Positions 25,002 through 32,630 of a stretch of 38,166 nucleotides of DNA are shown here, one piece after another; the first letter of the stretch is position 1; every line of letters begins with the position of its first letter. The notes beneath the pieces were generated by a model that did no database searches, was not told where the DNA came from, and worked only from the letters and a program-made list of their open reading frames with translations. Source of the stretch: Micavibrio sp. (GTDB lineage: Bacteria > Pseudomonadota > Alphaproteobacteria > Micavibrionales > Micavibrionaceae); contig JAPJRC010000008.1 in assembly GCA_030824805.1 (NCBI GenBank), positions 18,640 through 56,805 on the forward strand, written 5' to 3'. The position numbers and the translations under genes were made by a program.

Positions 25002-26186
25002 ATGCAGGCTGCACAACAGATTCCCACGCCGGGCTGGATGACAGATTACAGATGCGTCAGGGTTATGCGTGTTCTAGGCGCGTATGAAGACGCCCCTCAA
25101 GCCTTATTCGTCGGCGGATGCGTGCGCAACACATTGCTCGATAAACCTGTGTCAGATATCGATATTGCCACGCGGCATCATCCCCTGCAGGTTATTGAGA
25201 AATTGAAGGCCGCGGGCATTCGGTATATTCCAACCGGTTTGGAGCATGGCACTGTAACGGCCGTTGTGGATGACGGCAGTTTTGAGATCACGACACTTCG
25301 TAAAGATATTGAAACCGATGGCCGCCACGCAGTGATCGCGTTTTCCGATAGCTGGCTGGAAGATGCGCAGCGGCGTGATTTCACCATTAACACTCTTCTG
25401 GCAGCGCCAAACGGCGAGATATTCGATCCCACAGGCGAGGGGCTCGCAGATCTCGAAGCCCGACGCATTCGTTTCGTCGGAGTTCCGTCGGAACGTGTCT
25501 GCGAAGATTTTCTGCGTATCTTCCGTTTCTTCCGTTTCCATGCGCAATATGGAGAGGGCGCACCGGATGCTGCGGCTCTGGCGGCATGTGCGCAATTTGC
25601 GGATAAGATAACCACATTGTCGCGCGAACGCGTGACGCAGGAGTTTTTAAAAATTCTGGCGGTGCCAGATCCTTCGCCGATTATAAAGCTGATGGTAGCC
25701 AACAAGATTACACCGTGTCTGGAGAAAACCTTCCGCGAGCCGGTTCTGCACACATTGTGTCATTTGCAAAGGCGACATGAGGCGCAGGATATAATGGCGC
25801 GCCTGCTTGCCATCGGTAATCTGCAGCCGCATTATTTTGAAGACGGGTTGCTTTTGTCCAACGCACAGAAAAAGCATCTTGAAAAACTAGCCATCGGCCT
25901 GAAGATACTCACGCGTTTGTCGAAGCCGAAAATACGCGAATTGGTTTACCGGATAGGCAATCAGATGGCGTTGCAGGCGTATCTGCTTCGCCTCGTGCAA
26001 AAAGACGATATGCCTAATTTGGAACTGCTGGATATTGCGCGCTACTGGCAGGCGCCTGTTTTCCCGCTGAAGGCCGAGCAGTTGATAGAAGCAGGGGTAT
26101 CGCGGGGCCCCGCGCTGGGAAGCAAGTTGAAAGAAATGGAAGAGAAATGGATAAAGTCCGATTTCTCAAATGTTCCAAAGATTTAA
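25002..26186 (+). CDS. cca: CCA tRNA nucleotidyltransferase / poly(A) polymerase family
   Basis: A 394-residue class II nucleotidyltransferase. The head domain has GGCVRN (38-43) and the metal-binding D52 and D54 in SDIDIA, followed by TGLEHGTVTAV, the EDAQRRDFTINTLL motif and DLEARRIRFVG. The neck motif EDFLRIFRFFRFHAQYG confirms the class. The C-terminal half is helical. It adds or repairs the 3' CCA of tRNAs; poly(A) polymerase activity is a less likely alternative from this family. The next gene encodes another nucleotidyltransferase-fold protein. Confidence 0.92.
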   Translation: MQAAQQIPTPGWMTDYRCVRVMRVLGAYEDAPQALFVGGCVRNTLLDKPVSDIDIATRHHPLQVIEKLKAAGIRYIPTGLEHGTVTAVVDDGSFEITTLRKDIETDGRHAVIAFSDSWLEDAQRRDFTINTLLAAPNGEIFDPTGEGLADLEARRIRFVGVPSERVCEDFLRIFRFFRFHAQYGEGAPDAAALAACAQFADKITTLSRERVTQEFLKILAVPDPSPIIKLMVANKITPCLEKTFREPVLHTLCHLQRRHEAQDIMARLLAIGNLQPHYFEDGLLLSNAQKKHLEKLAIGLKILTRLSKPKIRELVYRIGNQMALQAYLLRLVQKDDMPNLELLDIARYWQAPVFPLKAEQLIEAGVSRGPALGSKLKEMEEKWIKSDFSNVPKI

Positions 26187-26196
26187 TGCATTAGAT

Positions 26197-26226
26197 TTGT
26201 ATAATTTTAATGATTTGATTATACAA
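26197..26226. repeat. 9-bp inverted repeat between cca and the nucleotidyltransferase gene
   Basis: TTGTATAAT (26197-26205) and ATTATACAA (26218-26226) are perfect reverse complements around 12 bases. The left arm contains a perfect -10 hexamer TATAAT (26200-26205). It ends seven bases before the next ATG, which has no SD. It may be an operator or a hairpin covering the translation start. Confidence 0.45.
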
Positions 26227-26233
26227 TTCCAGC

Positions 26234-26995
26234 ATGTTTAAGCATTTTAAGCGCGCTACAAGGCATTTGGCTCAGGAGGATATTCTATCTTCGTCAGCGC
26301 CGCCATTTCCAGGATTCACGCTGCCTCCGATAATCAACACGCTATACCATGATATCGTCGCCCAACAAGCCGCCCGCGGACATGAAGTCGCCGGCGGCTT
26401 TGCTTTCGGCGGGCTCTTCAACGACATCAACAACGGGAAAAGACCCAAAGATCTGGACGTCTATATCGCCATTCCGAAATTGCTGACGCGCATCGAAGAC
26501 CGTGTGGCAGAAGGCTGGTCTAGCTATAGTGACAAGGAAGAGTGCGAGGATGATATCAACGCGATGATCGGATACGATTTTCCGCTCAACCTCCATCTGT
26601 TCGATACGCAGCCTGTAAAAGCCGACCTGTTCGGCTCTTATATTGTCGCGCAGGCTCTTTACGAAAAGGACAAGGAGCACGGAATGTTCGATATCATCAT
26701 CGGCAAAGAGCCCGTGAGGCTGAACGAGTTCCTGACCTTCACCAGTGCGCCAATTATGGCTGTGGGGGCAACGCTCGGCAAAGAGCTGGAATATTCCCAT
26801 CATAAAGATTATGCCGATCACGCAGCAAACAACATCCTGTGCAGCGACAATCCGTCGCGCTCAAACCTCGCAAAGGCTGAAGCCAAGGGCTGGACTGTTA
26901 TGACGCAGGCCGAAGTTCAGGAGAGGCAGGCAAAGTCTCTGAGTGAGGTGCTGGATGTTATTGCAAAGGCCAAAGCGCCAACCTTAACAGTTTAA
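26234..26995 (+). CDS. Nucleotidyltransferase-fold protein of unknown role
   Basis: A 253-residue protein I cannot assign to a named family. Residues 54-79 read as a Pol-beta-type active site: G54-G55, then LFNDINNGKRPKDLDVYI with D73 and D75 as the two metal ligands. A third acidic residue, D153 in MFDIIIG, is placed as in that superfamily. The general pattern recalls small phage and bacterial nucleotidyltransferases of the form GGA(V)RD...KDIDIF. The C-terminal part is helical with HHKDYADHAAN. It lies 47 bp after cca and overlaps the convergent hemF stop by 4 nt. The substrate is unknown, and the ATG has no visible SD. Confidence 0.65.
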   Translation: MFKHFKRATRHLAQEDILSSSAPPFPGFTLPPIINTLYHDIVAQQAARGHEVAGGFAFGGLFNDINNGKRPKDLDVYIAIPKLLTRIEDRVAEGWSSYSDKEECEDDINAMIGYDFPLNLHLFDTQPVKADLFGSYIVAQALYEKDKEHGMFDIIIGKEPVRLNEFLTFTSAPIMAVGATLGKELEYSHHKDYADHAANNILCSDNPSRSNLAKAEAKGWTVMTQAEVQERQAKSLSEVLDVIAKAKAPTLTV

Positions 26996-27888
26996 GGCCA
27001 TTTTACCTCTGGCGGCATGGACATCAGGATGGCTTCGGTGTTTCCACCGGTCTTCAGGCCGAACATCGTTCCGCGGTCGTACAGCAGATTGAATTCAACA
27101 TAGCGCCCGCGCTTGACCAGTTGATGCTCACGCTGCTCCTGCGTCCATGGCTTGTGGATGGATCTGCGAACAAGGGCGGGATAAATCTGTGCAAATGTTT
27201 TGCCGACGTCCTGCGTAAAGGCGAAATCCGCATTCCAGTTTCCGCTGTCGACATAATCATAGAAGATGCCGCCGATGCCCCGCGGTTCGTTCCGGTGGGG
27301 CAGGAAGAAATACTCGTCCGCCCATTGCTTGAACCTGGGATAGTACGTGGAATCGTGCCGGTCGCAGCAATCTTTGAAAGCCGCATGGAAATCCGCCGTA
27401 TCGGCCGCATCCGGATACATGGGGGTCAGATCCGCACCGCCGCCAAACCATGATTTGGATGTTACGATCATGCGCGTGTTCATATGAACCGCCGGGACGA
27501 GGGGAGATTTCATATGGGCGACGAGAGATATGCCCGAAGCCCAGAACTGTCCGCCGCTTTCAGCCGCGCCCGGAATCTGGGACGCGAACTGTTCCGAGAA
27601 TGTGCCGTGGACTTCGGAAATGTTGACCCCGACCTTTTCAAAAACGCGCCCGCGCATCAGGGATATTTCTCCGCCGCCGTTCAACTGGCTGCCGGAATGG
27701 TTCGGCTGTTCCAGCGAAGCGCGATCCCAGGCTTTGCGTTCGAAGCGTCCGGCCGGATCGCTGGATGAAGATTCGTCTTCAAGCGCTTCAAATTCTTTGC
27801 AGATTTGATCGCGTATCGTTCGAAACCAGGCGGCCGCCGCTGCTTTGCGTTCTTGCCATATGTCGGTTTTGGTTTGCGTGTTTGTCAT
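26992..27888 (-). CDS. hemF: Oxygen-dependent coproporphyrinogen III oxidase
   Basis: A 298-residue enzyme converting coproporphyrinogen III to protoporphyrinogen IX with O2. Signature regions: NGGGEISLMRGRVFEKVGVN, HMNTRMIVTSKSWFGGGADL, LTPMYPD, then FFLPHRNEPRGIGGIFYDY and GRYVEFNLLYDRGTMFGL. The ATG at 27888 has GGAG about 12 bases upstream. Aerobic haem synthesis fits the bc1 genes that follow at 28572-31653. Confidence 0.97.
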   Translation of the reverse strand: MTNTQTKTDIWQERKAAAAAWFRTIRDQICKEFEALEDESSSSDPAGRFERKAWDRASLEQPNHSGSQLNGGGEISLMRGRVFEKVGVNISEVHGTFSEQFASQIPGAAESGGQFWASGISLVAHMKSPLVPAVHMNTRMIVTSKSWFGGGADLTPMYPDAADTADFHAAFKDCCDRHDSTYYPRFKQWADEYFFLPHRNEPRGIGGIFYDYVDSGNWNADFAFTQDVGKTFAQIYPALVRRSIHKPWTQEQREHQLVKRGRYVEFNLLYDRGTMFGLKTGGNTEAILMSMPPEVKWP

Positions 27889-27963
27889 GTGTTTTTTCTA
27901 CTCCTTTCATGAATACATGCAAGGTAAAATTACAAAGACAAATCAATCAGATATTTGAATATT

Positions 27964-28443
27964 CTAGAGTGAATTGGTGCTATTTCCAAGCTGTCTCAAA
28001 GCCTCTCCGACCACCATCGAGCAGGCGTTTACGACGTTCATAGAGCGCACACCGCCCGGCATGGGAATGGTGAGGCGCGCTTCGACGGCGGCGTGCACCT
28101 CCGGCGGCGCGCCCGCGCTTTCCTGGCCGGCCATAAGGATGTCTCCGGGCTGGAAGGCAAAGTCGAAATAGGATTGCGTGGACTTTGTTGTCAGCAGGAT
28201 GACACGGCGGTCCGCATAGGTTTTACGGAATGCGGCCCAGCTTGCGTGACGACGCAAATCGACATGGTCGATGTAATCCATAGCGGAGCGGCGGATTTTC
28301 GCTTCGTCCCAGACGAAGGTGGTGGGCTCTATGATGTCGAGCGGAATGCCCATGCAGGCGGTAAGGCGCATGGCGGCGCCGGTGTTTTGTGGAATCTCGG
28401 GCTGGAAAAGCGCCAGATGTATGGGGTGGTTGCCTGTCGTCAT
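27964..28443 (-). CDS. trmL: tRNA (cytidine/uridine-34-2'-O)-methyltransferase
   Basis: A 159-residue SPOUT methyltransferase that 2'-O-methylates the wobble base of tRNA-Leu in E. coli. Family features: LALFQPEIPQNTGAAMRL at the N-terminus, the knot region ILMAGQESAGAPPEVH and GGVRSMNVVNACSMVVGEAL. The start is the ATG at 28443 (MTTGNHP); the frame remains open for 97 codons upstream, but that part runs into petA on the other strand and has no family match. hemF lies 75 bp downstream on the same strand. Confidence 0.93.
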   Translation of the reverse strand: MTTGNHPIHLALFQPEIPQNTGAAMRLTACMGIPLDIIEPTTFVWDEAKIRRSAMDYIDHVDLRRHASWAAFRKTYADRRVILLTTKSTQSYFDFAFQPGDILMAGQESAGAPPEVHAAVEARLTIPMPGGVRSMNVVNACSMVVGEALRQLGNSTNSL

Positions 28444-28571
28444 GCTGCACTGTATGATCTTTTTCTGCGGAATTCCACAAATCCTCACTTGTCGGGAAAG
28501 GGATTTTAATGGTACTCCGAAGCGTTGAATTCCAACCAAAAAATCCAAATCGCAGAACGGCGTAACACAAT

Positions 28572-29174
28572 ATGAGCACAGACCATTCACCCCACGCACA
28601 AGGCGACACGTTGAAGGGCGAACACCGCCCCGACGGATACGAGCAAACGGGGCTGTCGGCGCATGAGACGCGCCGCGATTTCCTTTTCCTGACCGCAGCC
28701 GCATTCGGCGCGGTGGGGGCGGGCTCCGTGGCATGGCCTTTCATTGACCAGATGAATCCGGCAGCAGACACGGTCGCGCTTTCGACGACGGAGGTTAATC
28801 TTGCCCCGATAGAACCCGGTCAGGCGATCACGGTTATGTGGCAGGGCAAGCCGGTGTTCATCCGCCGCCGCACGCCGGAAGAAATCAAAGAAGCCGAAGA
28901 TGTCGATGTGGCGACGCTCCGCGACCCGCAAACGGACGCCGAGCGTATCAAGAAGCCGGAATGGCTGATCCTGGTCGGTATCTGCACGCACCTTGGCTGC
29001 GTACCGCAAGGCCAGAAGAACACGGACGTAAAAGGCGAATACGGCGGATGGTTCTGCCCATGCCACGGTTCGCACTACGACACGTCCGGCCGTATCAGAA
29101 AAGGCCCGGCACCGAAAAACCTTGCCGTGCCCAAATATGAATTCCTCGGCGAAACCAACGTCCGCATCGGCTAA
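28572..29174 (+). CDS. petA: Ubiquinol-cytochrome c reductase Rieske iron-sulfur subunit
   Basis: A 200-residue Rieske protein. A Tat-like signal anchor with RRDFLFLTAAA is at about 34-44, followed by one membrane helix. The 2Fe-2S ligands lie in CTHLGC and CPCHGSHYD, and the Pro loop is present near GPAPKNLAVPKYEF. It passes electrons from ubiquinol to cytochrome c1 in the bc1 complex. The cytochrome b/c1 fusion gene starts 25 bp downstream. No clear SD precedes the ATG. Confidence 0.96.
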   Translation: MSTDHSPHAQGDTLKGEHRPDGYEQTGLSAHETRRDFLFLTAAAFGAVGAGSVAWPFIDQMNPAADTVALSTTEVNLAPIEPGQAITVMWQGKPVFIRRRTPEEIKEAEDVDVATLRDPQTDAERIKKPEWLILVGICTHLGCVPQGQKNTDVKGEYGGWFCPCHGSHYDTSGRIRKGPAPKNLAVPKYEFLGETNVRIG

Positions 29175-29199
29175 TAAAGATTGAAGAGAGAGAAGAACA

Positions 29200-31653
29200 A
29201 TGGGTTCCAAAGAACGTAAGGCTTTCGACAATCCGGTGGTTGAATGGGTGGATTCCCGCCTGCCGATATTCACCTTGATGAACAAGGAATACGGCGTATT
29301 CCCGACTCCGCGTAACTTCAACTATTTCTGGAATTTCGGCGCGATCGCCATGGTGATGCTTGTCACCATGATCATTACGGGCATCACGCTGGCCATGCAT
29401 TACAACCCGTCCACAGTAGGCGCGTTCAACTCCGTCGAGCGTATCATGCGCGATGTCGAGCATGGCTGGATGATCCGTTACATGCACGCAAACGGTGCAT
29501 CGTTCTTCTTTATCGCCGTCTACATCCACATCTTCCGCGGCCTTTACTTCGGTTCTTACAAAGGGCCGCGCGAACTTCTGTGGATTCTCGGCATGGTCAT
29601 CTTCCTCCTGATGATGGCGACCGGATTCATGGGCTATGTTCTGCCATGGGGCCAGATGTCTTTCTGGGGCGCCACGGTTATCACAAACCTGTTCTCGGCG
29701 ATTCCGCTGGTGGGCGATAGCATCGTGACGCTGCTCTGGGGCGGTTTCTCCGTCGACAACCCGACGCTGAACCGATTCTTCGCGCTGCATTACCTGTTGC
29801 CGTTCGTAATCTTCGCCGTGGTGTTCCTGCACATCTGGGCGCTGCATGTCACAGGTTCAAACAACCCGCTGGGTATCGATGTAAAAGGAGAGCAGGACAC
29901 ACTGCCGTTCCATCCGTACTACACGATCAAAGACACGTTCGGCCTGCTCATATTCCTGATCATCTACGTCCTGTTCACATTCTTCATGCCGAACAGCCTT
30001 GGCCACCCGGACAATTATATCGAGGCAAACCCGCTGGTGACGCCCGCACACATCGTGCCTGAATGGTACTTCCTGCCGTTCTACGCAATCCTGCGCGCCA
30101 TCACGTTTGACCTGAACATCTATCTGGCCGGCGCCGGCGTCATCGGTGGTTTCCTCGTGTACCAGTTCTGCTGGAGGAAAACGCCGGACAAGGTAGTGAC
30201 GAGCAACCTGCTGCCGATCATCATCGTTGCCGGTCTGCTGGCCGTTCCGGGTGGTTTGCTGGCATTCTTTAAAGATGTCGCAGCGTTAAAGCCACTCATC
30301 AACGTTATCCCGTTCCAATCTATCAGCCTGATGCCCGCAAAACTCGGCGGCGTGCTCGCAATGTTCGGCGCCATAGCCGTACTGTTCGCGTTGCCGTTCA
30401 TCGACCGCCATCCTGTGCGCAGCGCCGTGTTCCGCCCATGGTTCAGAGCCACGGTTCTGACCCTTCTCGGCGTGTTCTTGGTGCTCGGCGTCTGCGGCTC
30501 CAAGCCTGCCGAAGGCATATGGGTTCCGCTGGCGCAGATCATGACTCTGTATTATTTCGGGTGGTTCCTCGCGATTGTTCCATGGCTGAACAATAACGAA
30601 CCTGTCGCGACATTGCCGAACAGCATTCATGAAGCGATCCTTTCCGGCAAAACGAAGCATGCCATGTTGGCATTGCTTGCGCTGGGATTGATGGCTGCGC
30701 CTACAGGTGCGTATGCCAAGGCAGACGATGCCGCCGCGACAGCGGAAACGGAGCAAGCCGCTCCTGCCGAAGCGCCTGCAACGACAGAAGCCGCGCCTTC
30801 CGACGCTGCCAAAACCGAAGCCGCAGAAGAAAGCACAGAAGCTCCGGCGGCTGATGAGTCTGCTTCCGCGCCGCAAGGCGAGGGTAGCGGCGAAGAAAAC
30901 GCTGCGGAATCCAAGCACGCGGCACCTGCGGGCGAAGAGCATGCAGCCGCCGCCGATGCGCACCACACGCCGGAACTGCCGAAACAGGACTGGCATTTCT
31001 CCGGTCCGTTCGGAACCTATGACCGCGCGGCATTGCAACGCGGTTTCCAGGTTTATAAGCAAGTCTGCGCGGCGTGCCACAGCATGAAACGCGTGGCCTA
31101 CCGCAATCTGGCCGATCTCGGATATTCGGAAGCGCAAATCAAATCCGTCGCTGCGGAATACACATTCATGGACGGTCCGAACGACGAAGGTGAAATGTTC
31201 GAGCGTCCCGGCAAGCCGAGCGACCATTTCAAATCTCCTTACGCCAACGACAATGCTGCCAAGGCCAACAACAACGGTGCTATGCCGCCTGATCTTTCGT
31301 TGATCACAAAAGCACGTGCCGGCGGTGCGGATTACATCTACGCCATCCTGACAGGATATGAAGACGCGCCAGCGGGTGCCGATCTTGCCCCGGGCCAGCA
31401 CTGGAACCGCTATATGGCAGGTCATAAAATCGCAATGCCTGCGCCTCTGCTGGAAGGGGCTGTAGCGTATGAAGACGGCTCGCCCACAACCGTGGCGCAA
31501 TACGCCAAGGATGTGAGCCAATTCCTGACCTGGGCCGCAGAGCCGGAGATGGAAAAACGCAAGCAGACGGGCCTCAAAGTCCTGATCTTCCTCGCCGCTT
31601 TTGCTGCTGTTATGTATGGCGTAAAACGCAAAATATGGAGCAATGTGCACTAA
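29200..31653 (+). CDS. fbcH: Fused cytochrome b / cytochrome c1 (FbcH-type precursor)
   Basis: An 817-residue protein. Residues 1-about 425 are cytochrome b: eight membrane helices, haem-ligand histidines in the RYMHANGASFFF and LHYLLPF/LHIWALHVTG regions and the Qo motif PEWY. A hydrophobic segment (about 487-506, ending GAYAKA) looks like an internal signal peptide. About 85 Ala/Glu-rich residues follow. Cytochrome c1 starts near 590 with the haem site C623-A-A-C626-H627, a candidate Met ligand in IAMPAPL and a C-terminal membrane anchor. In Bradyrhizobium FbcH such a precursor is cut into separate b and c1. It follows petA with a good AGAGAGAAG site. Confidence 0.95.
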   Translation: MGSKERKAFDNPVVEWVDSRLPIFTLMNKEYGVFPTPRNFNYFWNFGAIAMVMLVTMIITGITLAMHYNPSTVGAFNSVERIMRDVEHGWMIRYMHANGASFFFIAVYIHIFRGLYFGSYKGPRELLWILGMVIFLLMMATGFMGYVLPWGQMSFWGATVITNLFSAIPLVGDSIVTLLWGGFSVDNPTLNRFFALHYLLPFVIFAVVFLHIWALHVTGSNNPLGIDVKGEQDTLPFHPYYTIKDTFGLLIFLIIYVLFTFFMPNSLGHPDNYIEANPLVTPAHIVPEWYFLPFYAILRAITFDLNIYLAGAGVIGGFLVYQFCWRKTPDKVVTSNLLPIIIVAGLLAVPGGLLAFFKDVAALKPLINVIPFQSISLMPAKLGGVLAMFGAIAVLFALPFIDRHPVRSAVFRPWFRATVLTLLGVFLVLGVCGSKPAEGIWVPLAQIMTLYYFGWFLAIVPWLNNNEPVATLPNSIHEAILSGKTKHAMLALLALGLMAAPTGAYAKADDAAATAETEQAAPAEAPATTEAAPSDAAKTEAAEESTEAPAADESASAPQGEGSGEENAAESKHAAPAGEEHAAAADAHHTPELPKQDWHFSGPFGTYDRAALQRGFQVYKQVCAACHSMKRVAYRNLADLGYSEAQIKSVAAEYTFMDGPNDEGEMFERPGKPSDHFKSPYANDNAAKANNNGAMPPDLSLITKARAGGADYIYAILTGYEDAPAGADLAPGQHWNRYMAGHKIAMPAPLLEGAVAYEDGSPTTVAQYAKDVSQFLTWAAEPEMEKRKQTGLKVLIFLAAFAAVMYGVKRKIWSNVH

Positions 31654-31738
31654 TTGCACATTCTCTAATATTAACCTTTCCGAAGGGTTCATGGGCGTAT
31701 ACTATTGAGATAGTAGGGGCCTATACGCGAGAACAGCA

Positions 31739-31999
31739 ATGAATAACGAATTGCGTGTGTTATTGATCACGTCGAAAATTATGCAGATCTGTGCAGATCT
31801 TTTTGCCGTGTTTGGTATCTGTCTTTTTGCTTATATCTATTTCAAGCATTTTCGTGCCGATCCCATGTTGGCCATTCAGAATCCAACCTTTGTGGTCATT
31901 CTTCTGATCCCCTTTATGCCCGCTGCCGTGATGGCGTGGCTTGCCGCGAAGAAACGAAAGAAAATCCGCCAGCTGCTTCTTGAACAGGCGCAGAAGTAA
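31739..31999 (+). CDS. Small membrane protein, unknown
   Basis: An 86-residue protein with two predicted membrane helices (about 12-34 and 47-68) and a basic C-terminal helix (AAKKRKKIRQLLLEQAQK). I do not recognise a family. A -10-like TATACT lies about 40 bases before the ATG, and a half CtrA-like TTAACC further up. DUF924 follows 17 bp later, so the two may share a transcript. Function unknown. Confidence 0.65.
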   Translation: MNNELRVLLITSKIMQICADLFAVFGICLFAYIYFKHFRADPMLAIQNPTFVVILLIPFMPAAVMAWLAAKKRKKIRQLLLEQAQK

Positions 32000-32016
32000 G
32001 CTTAGAATCACATCTT

Positions 32017-32568
32017 ATGAAAGATGTAGAAAAAGACATCCTCGATTTCTGGTTTGAAGAAACGCAGCCTGCGCAATGGTTTCAGGTCAACGAACAATTC
32101 GATCAGGCAATCAGGGATCGTTTCGAAGAGGCCTATAAAAAAGGCGCCATGGGCATTTTCGACGACTGGAAGACCGATTCCGATGGTTGTCTTGCCCTTT
32201 GCATTTTACTGGACCAGTTTCCAAGGAATATGTATCGCGGCACGCCCAAAGCGTTTGCAACCGATGCCAAGGCTCTGGTCGTTGCCAAATTTGCGCTCTC
32301 AAAAGGATTCGATCAGGTTTTGAACCCGATTAAACGCCGCTTTCTTTACCTCCCGTTCGAGCACAGCGAAAATCTGAACGATCAGCGCAAATGCGTCGAG
32401 TTGTTTGAGAAAATGAAAAAGGATGATCCGCTGGGCTACGATTATGCGCTGCGTCATCTGAAGGTGATCGAGAAGTATGGAAGATTTCCGCACCGCAACA
32501 GCATCCTTTCGCGCATGAATACGCCCGAAGAAGAGGAATATCTTTCACAAGCCGGCGCGGGATTTTAG
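32017..32568 (+). CDS. DUF924 family protein
   Basis: A 183-residue soluble helical protein with the DUF924 pattern throughout: ILDFWFEETQPAQWF, FDQAIRDRFEEAY, CLALCILLDQFPRNMYRGTP, FLYLPFEHSE, and a C-terminal YGRFPHRN. The fold is TPR-like in known relatives; no biochemical role is established. It is 17 bp downstream of the small membrane protein and 62 bp before the Na/Pi transporter. Confidence 0.9.
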   Translation: MKDVEKDILDFWFEETQPAQWFQVNEQFDQAIRDRFEEAYKKGAMGIFDDWKTDSDGCLALCILLDQFPRNMYRGTPKAFATDAKALVVAKFALSKGFDQVLNPIKRRFLYLPFEHSENLNDQRKCVELFEKMKKDDPLGYDYALRHLKVIEKYGRFPHRNSILSRMNTPEEEEYLSQAGAGF

Positions 32569-32597
32569 CGCAGCCTCTCTGTACATTGGTGCAAAAG

Positions 32598-32624
32598 CCT
32601 TTAAAATAAATCTTTTAAAGGAGA
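32598..32624 (+). promoter_or_regulatory. Hairpin covering the ribosome-binding site of the Na/Pi transporter
   Basis: CCTTTAAAA (32598-32606) and TTTTAAAGG (32613-32621) form a perfect nine-base stem with a six-base loop. The right arm contains most of AAAGGAGA (32617-32624), the only SD before the transporter. Closed, the stem would hide it. There is no T-tract, so it is not a terminator for DUF924. Confidence 0.6.
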
Positions 32625-32630
32625 ATCGTC

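Noticed and set aside
30286..31692. A 468-codon open frame antisense to the cytochrome b/c1 gene
   Set aside because: Shadow of a well-supported gene; its Cys/Arg-rich stretch simply mirrors the Ala/Glu-rich linker.
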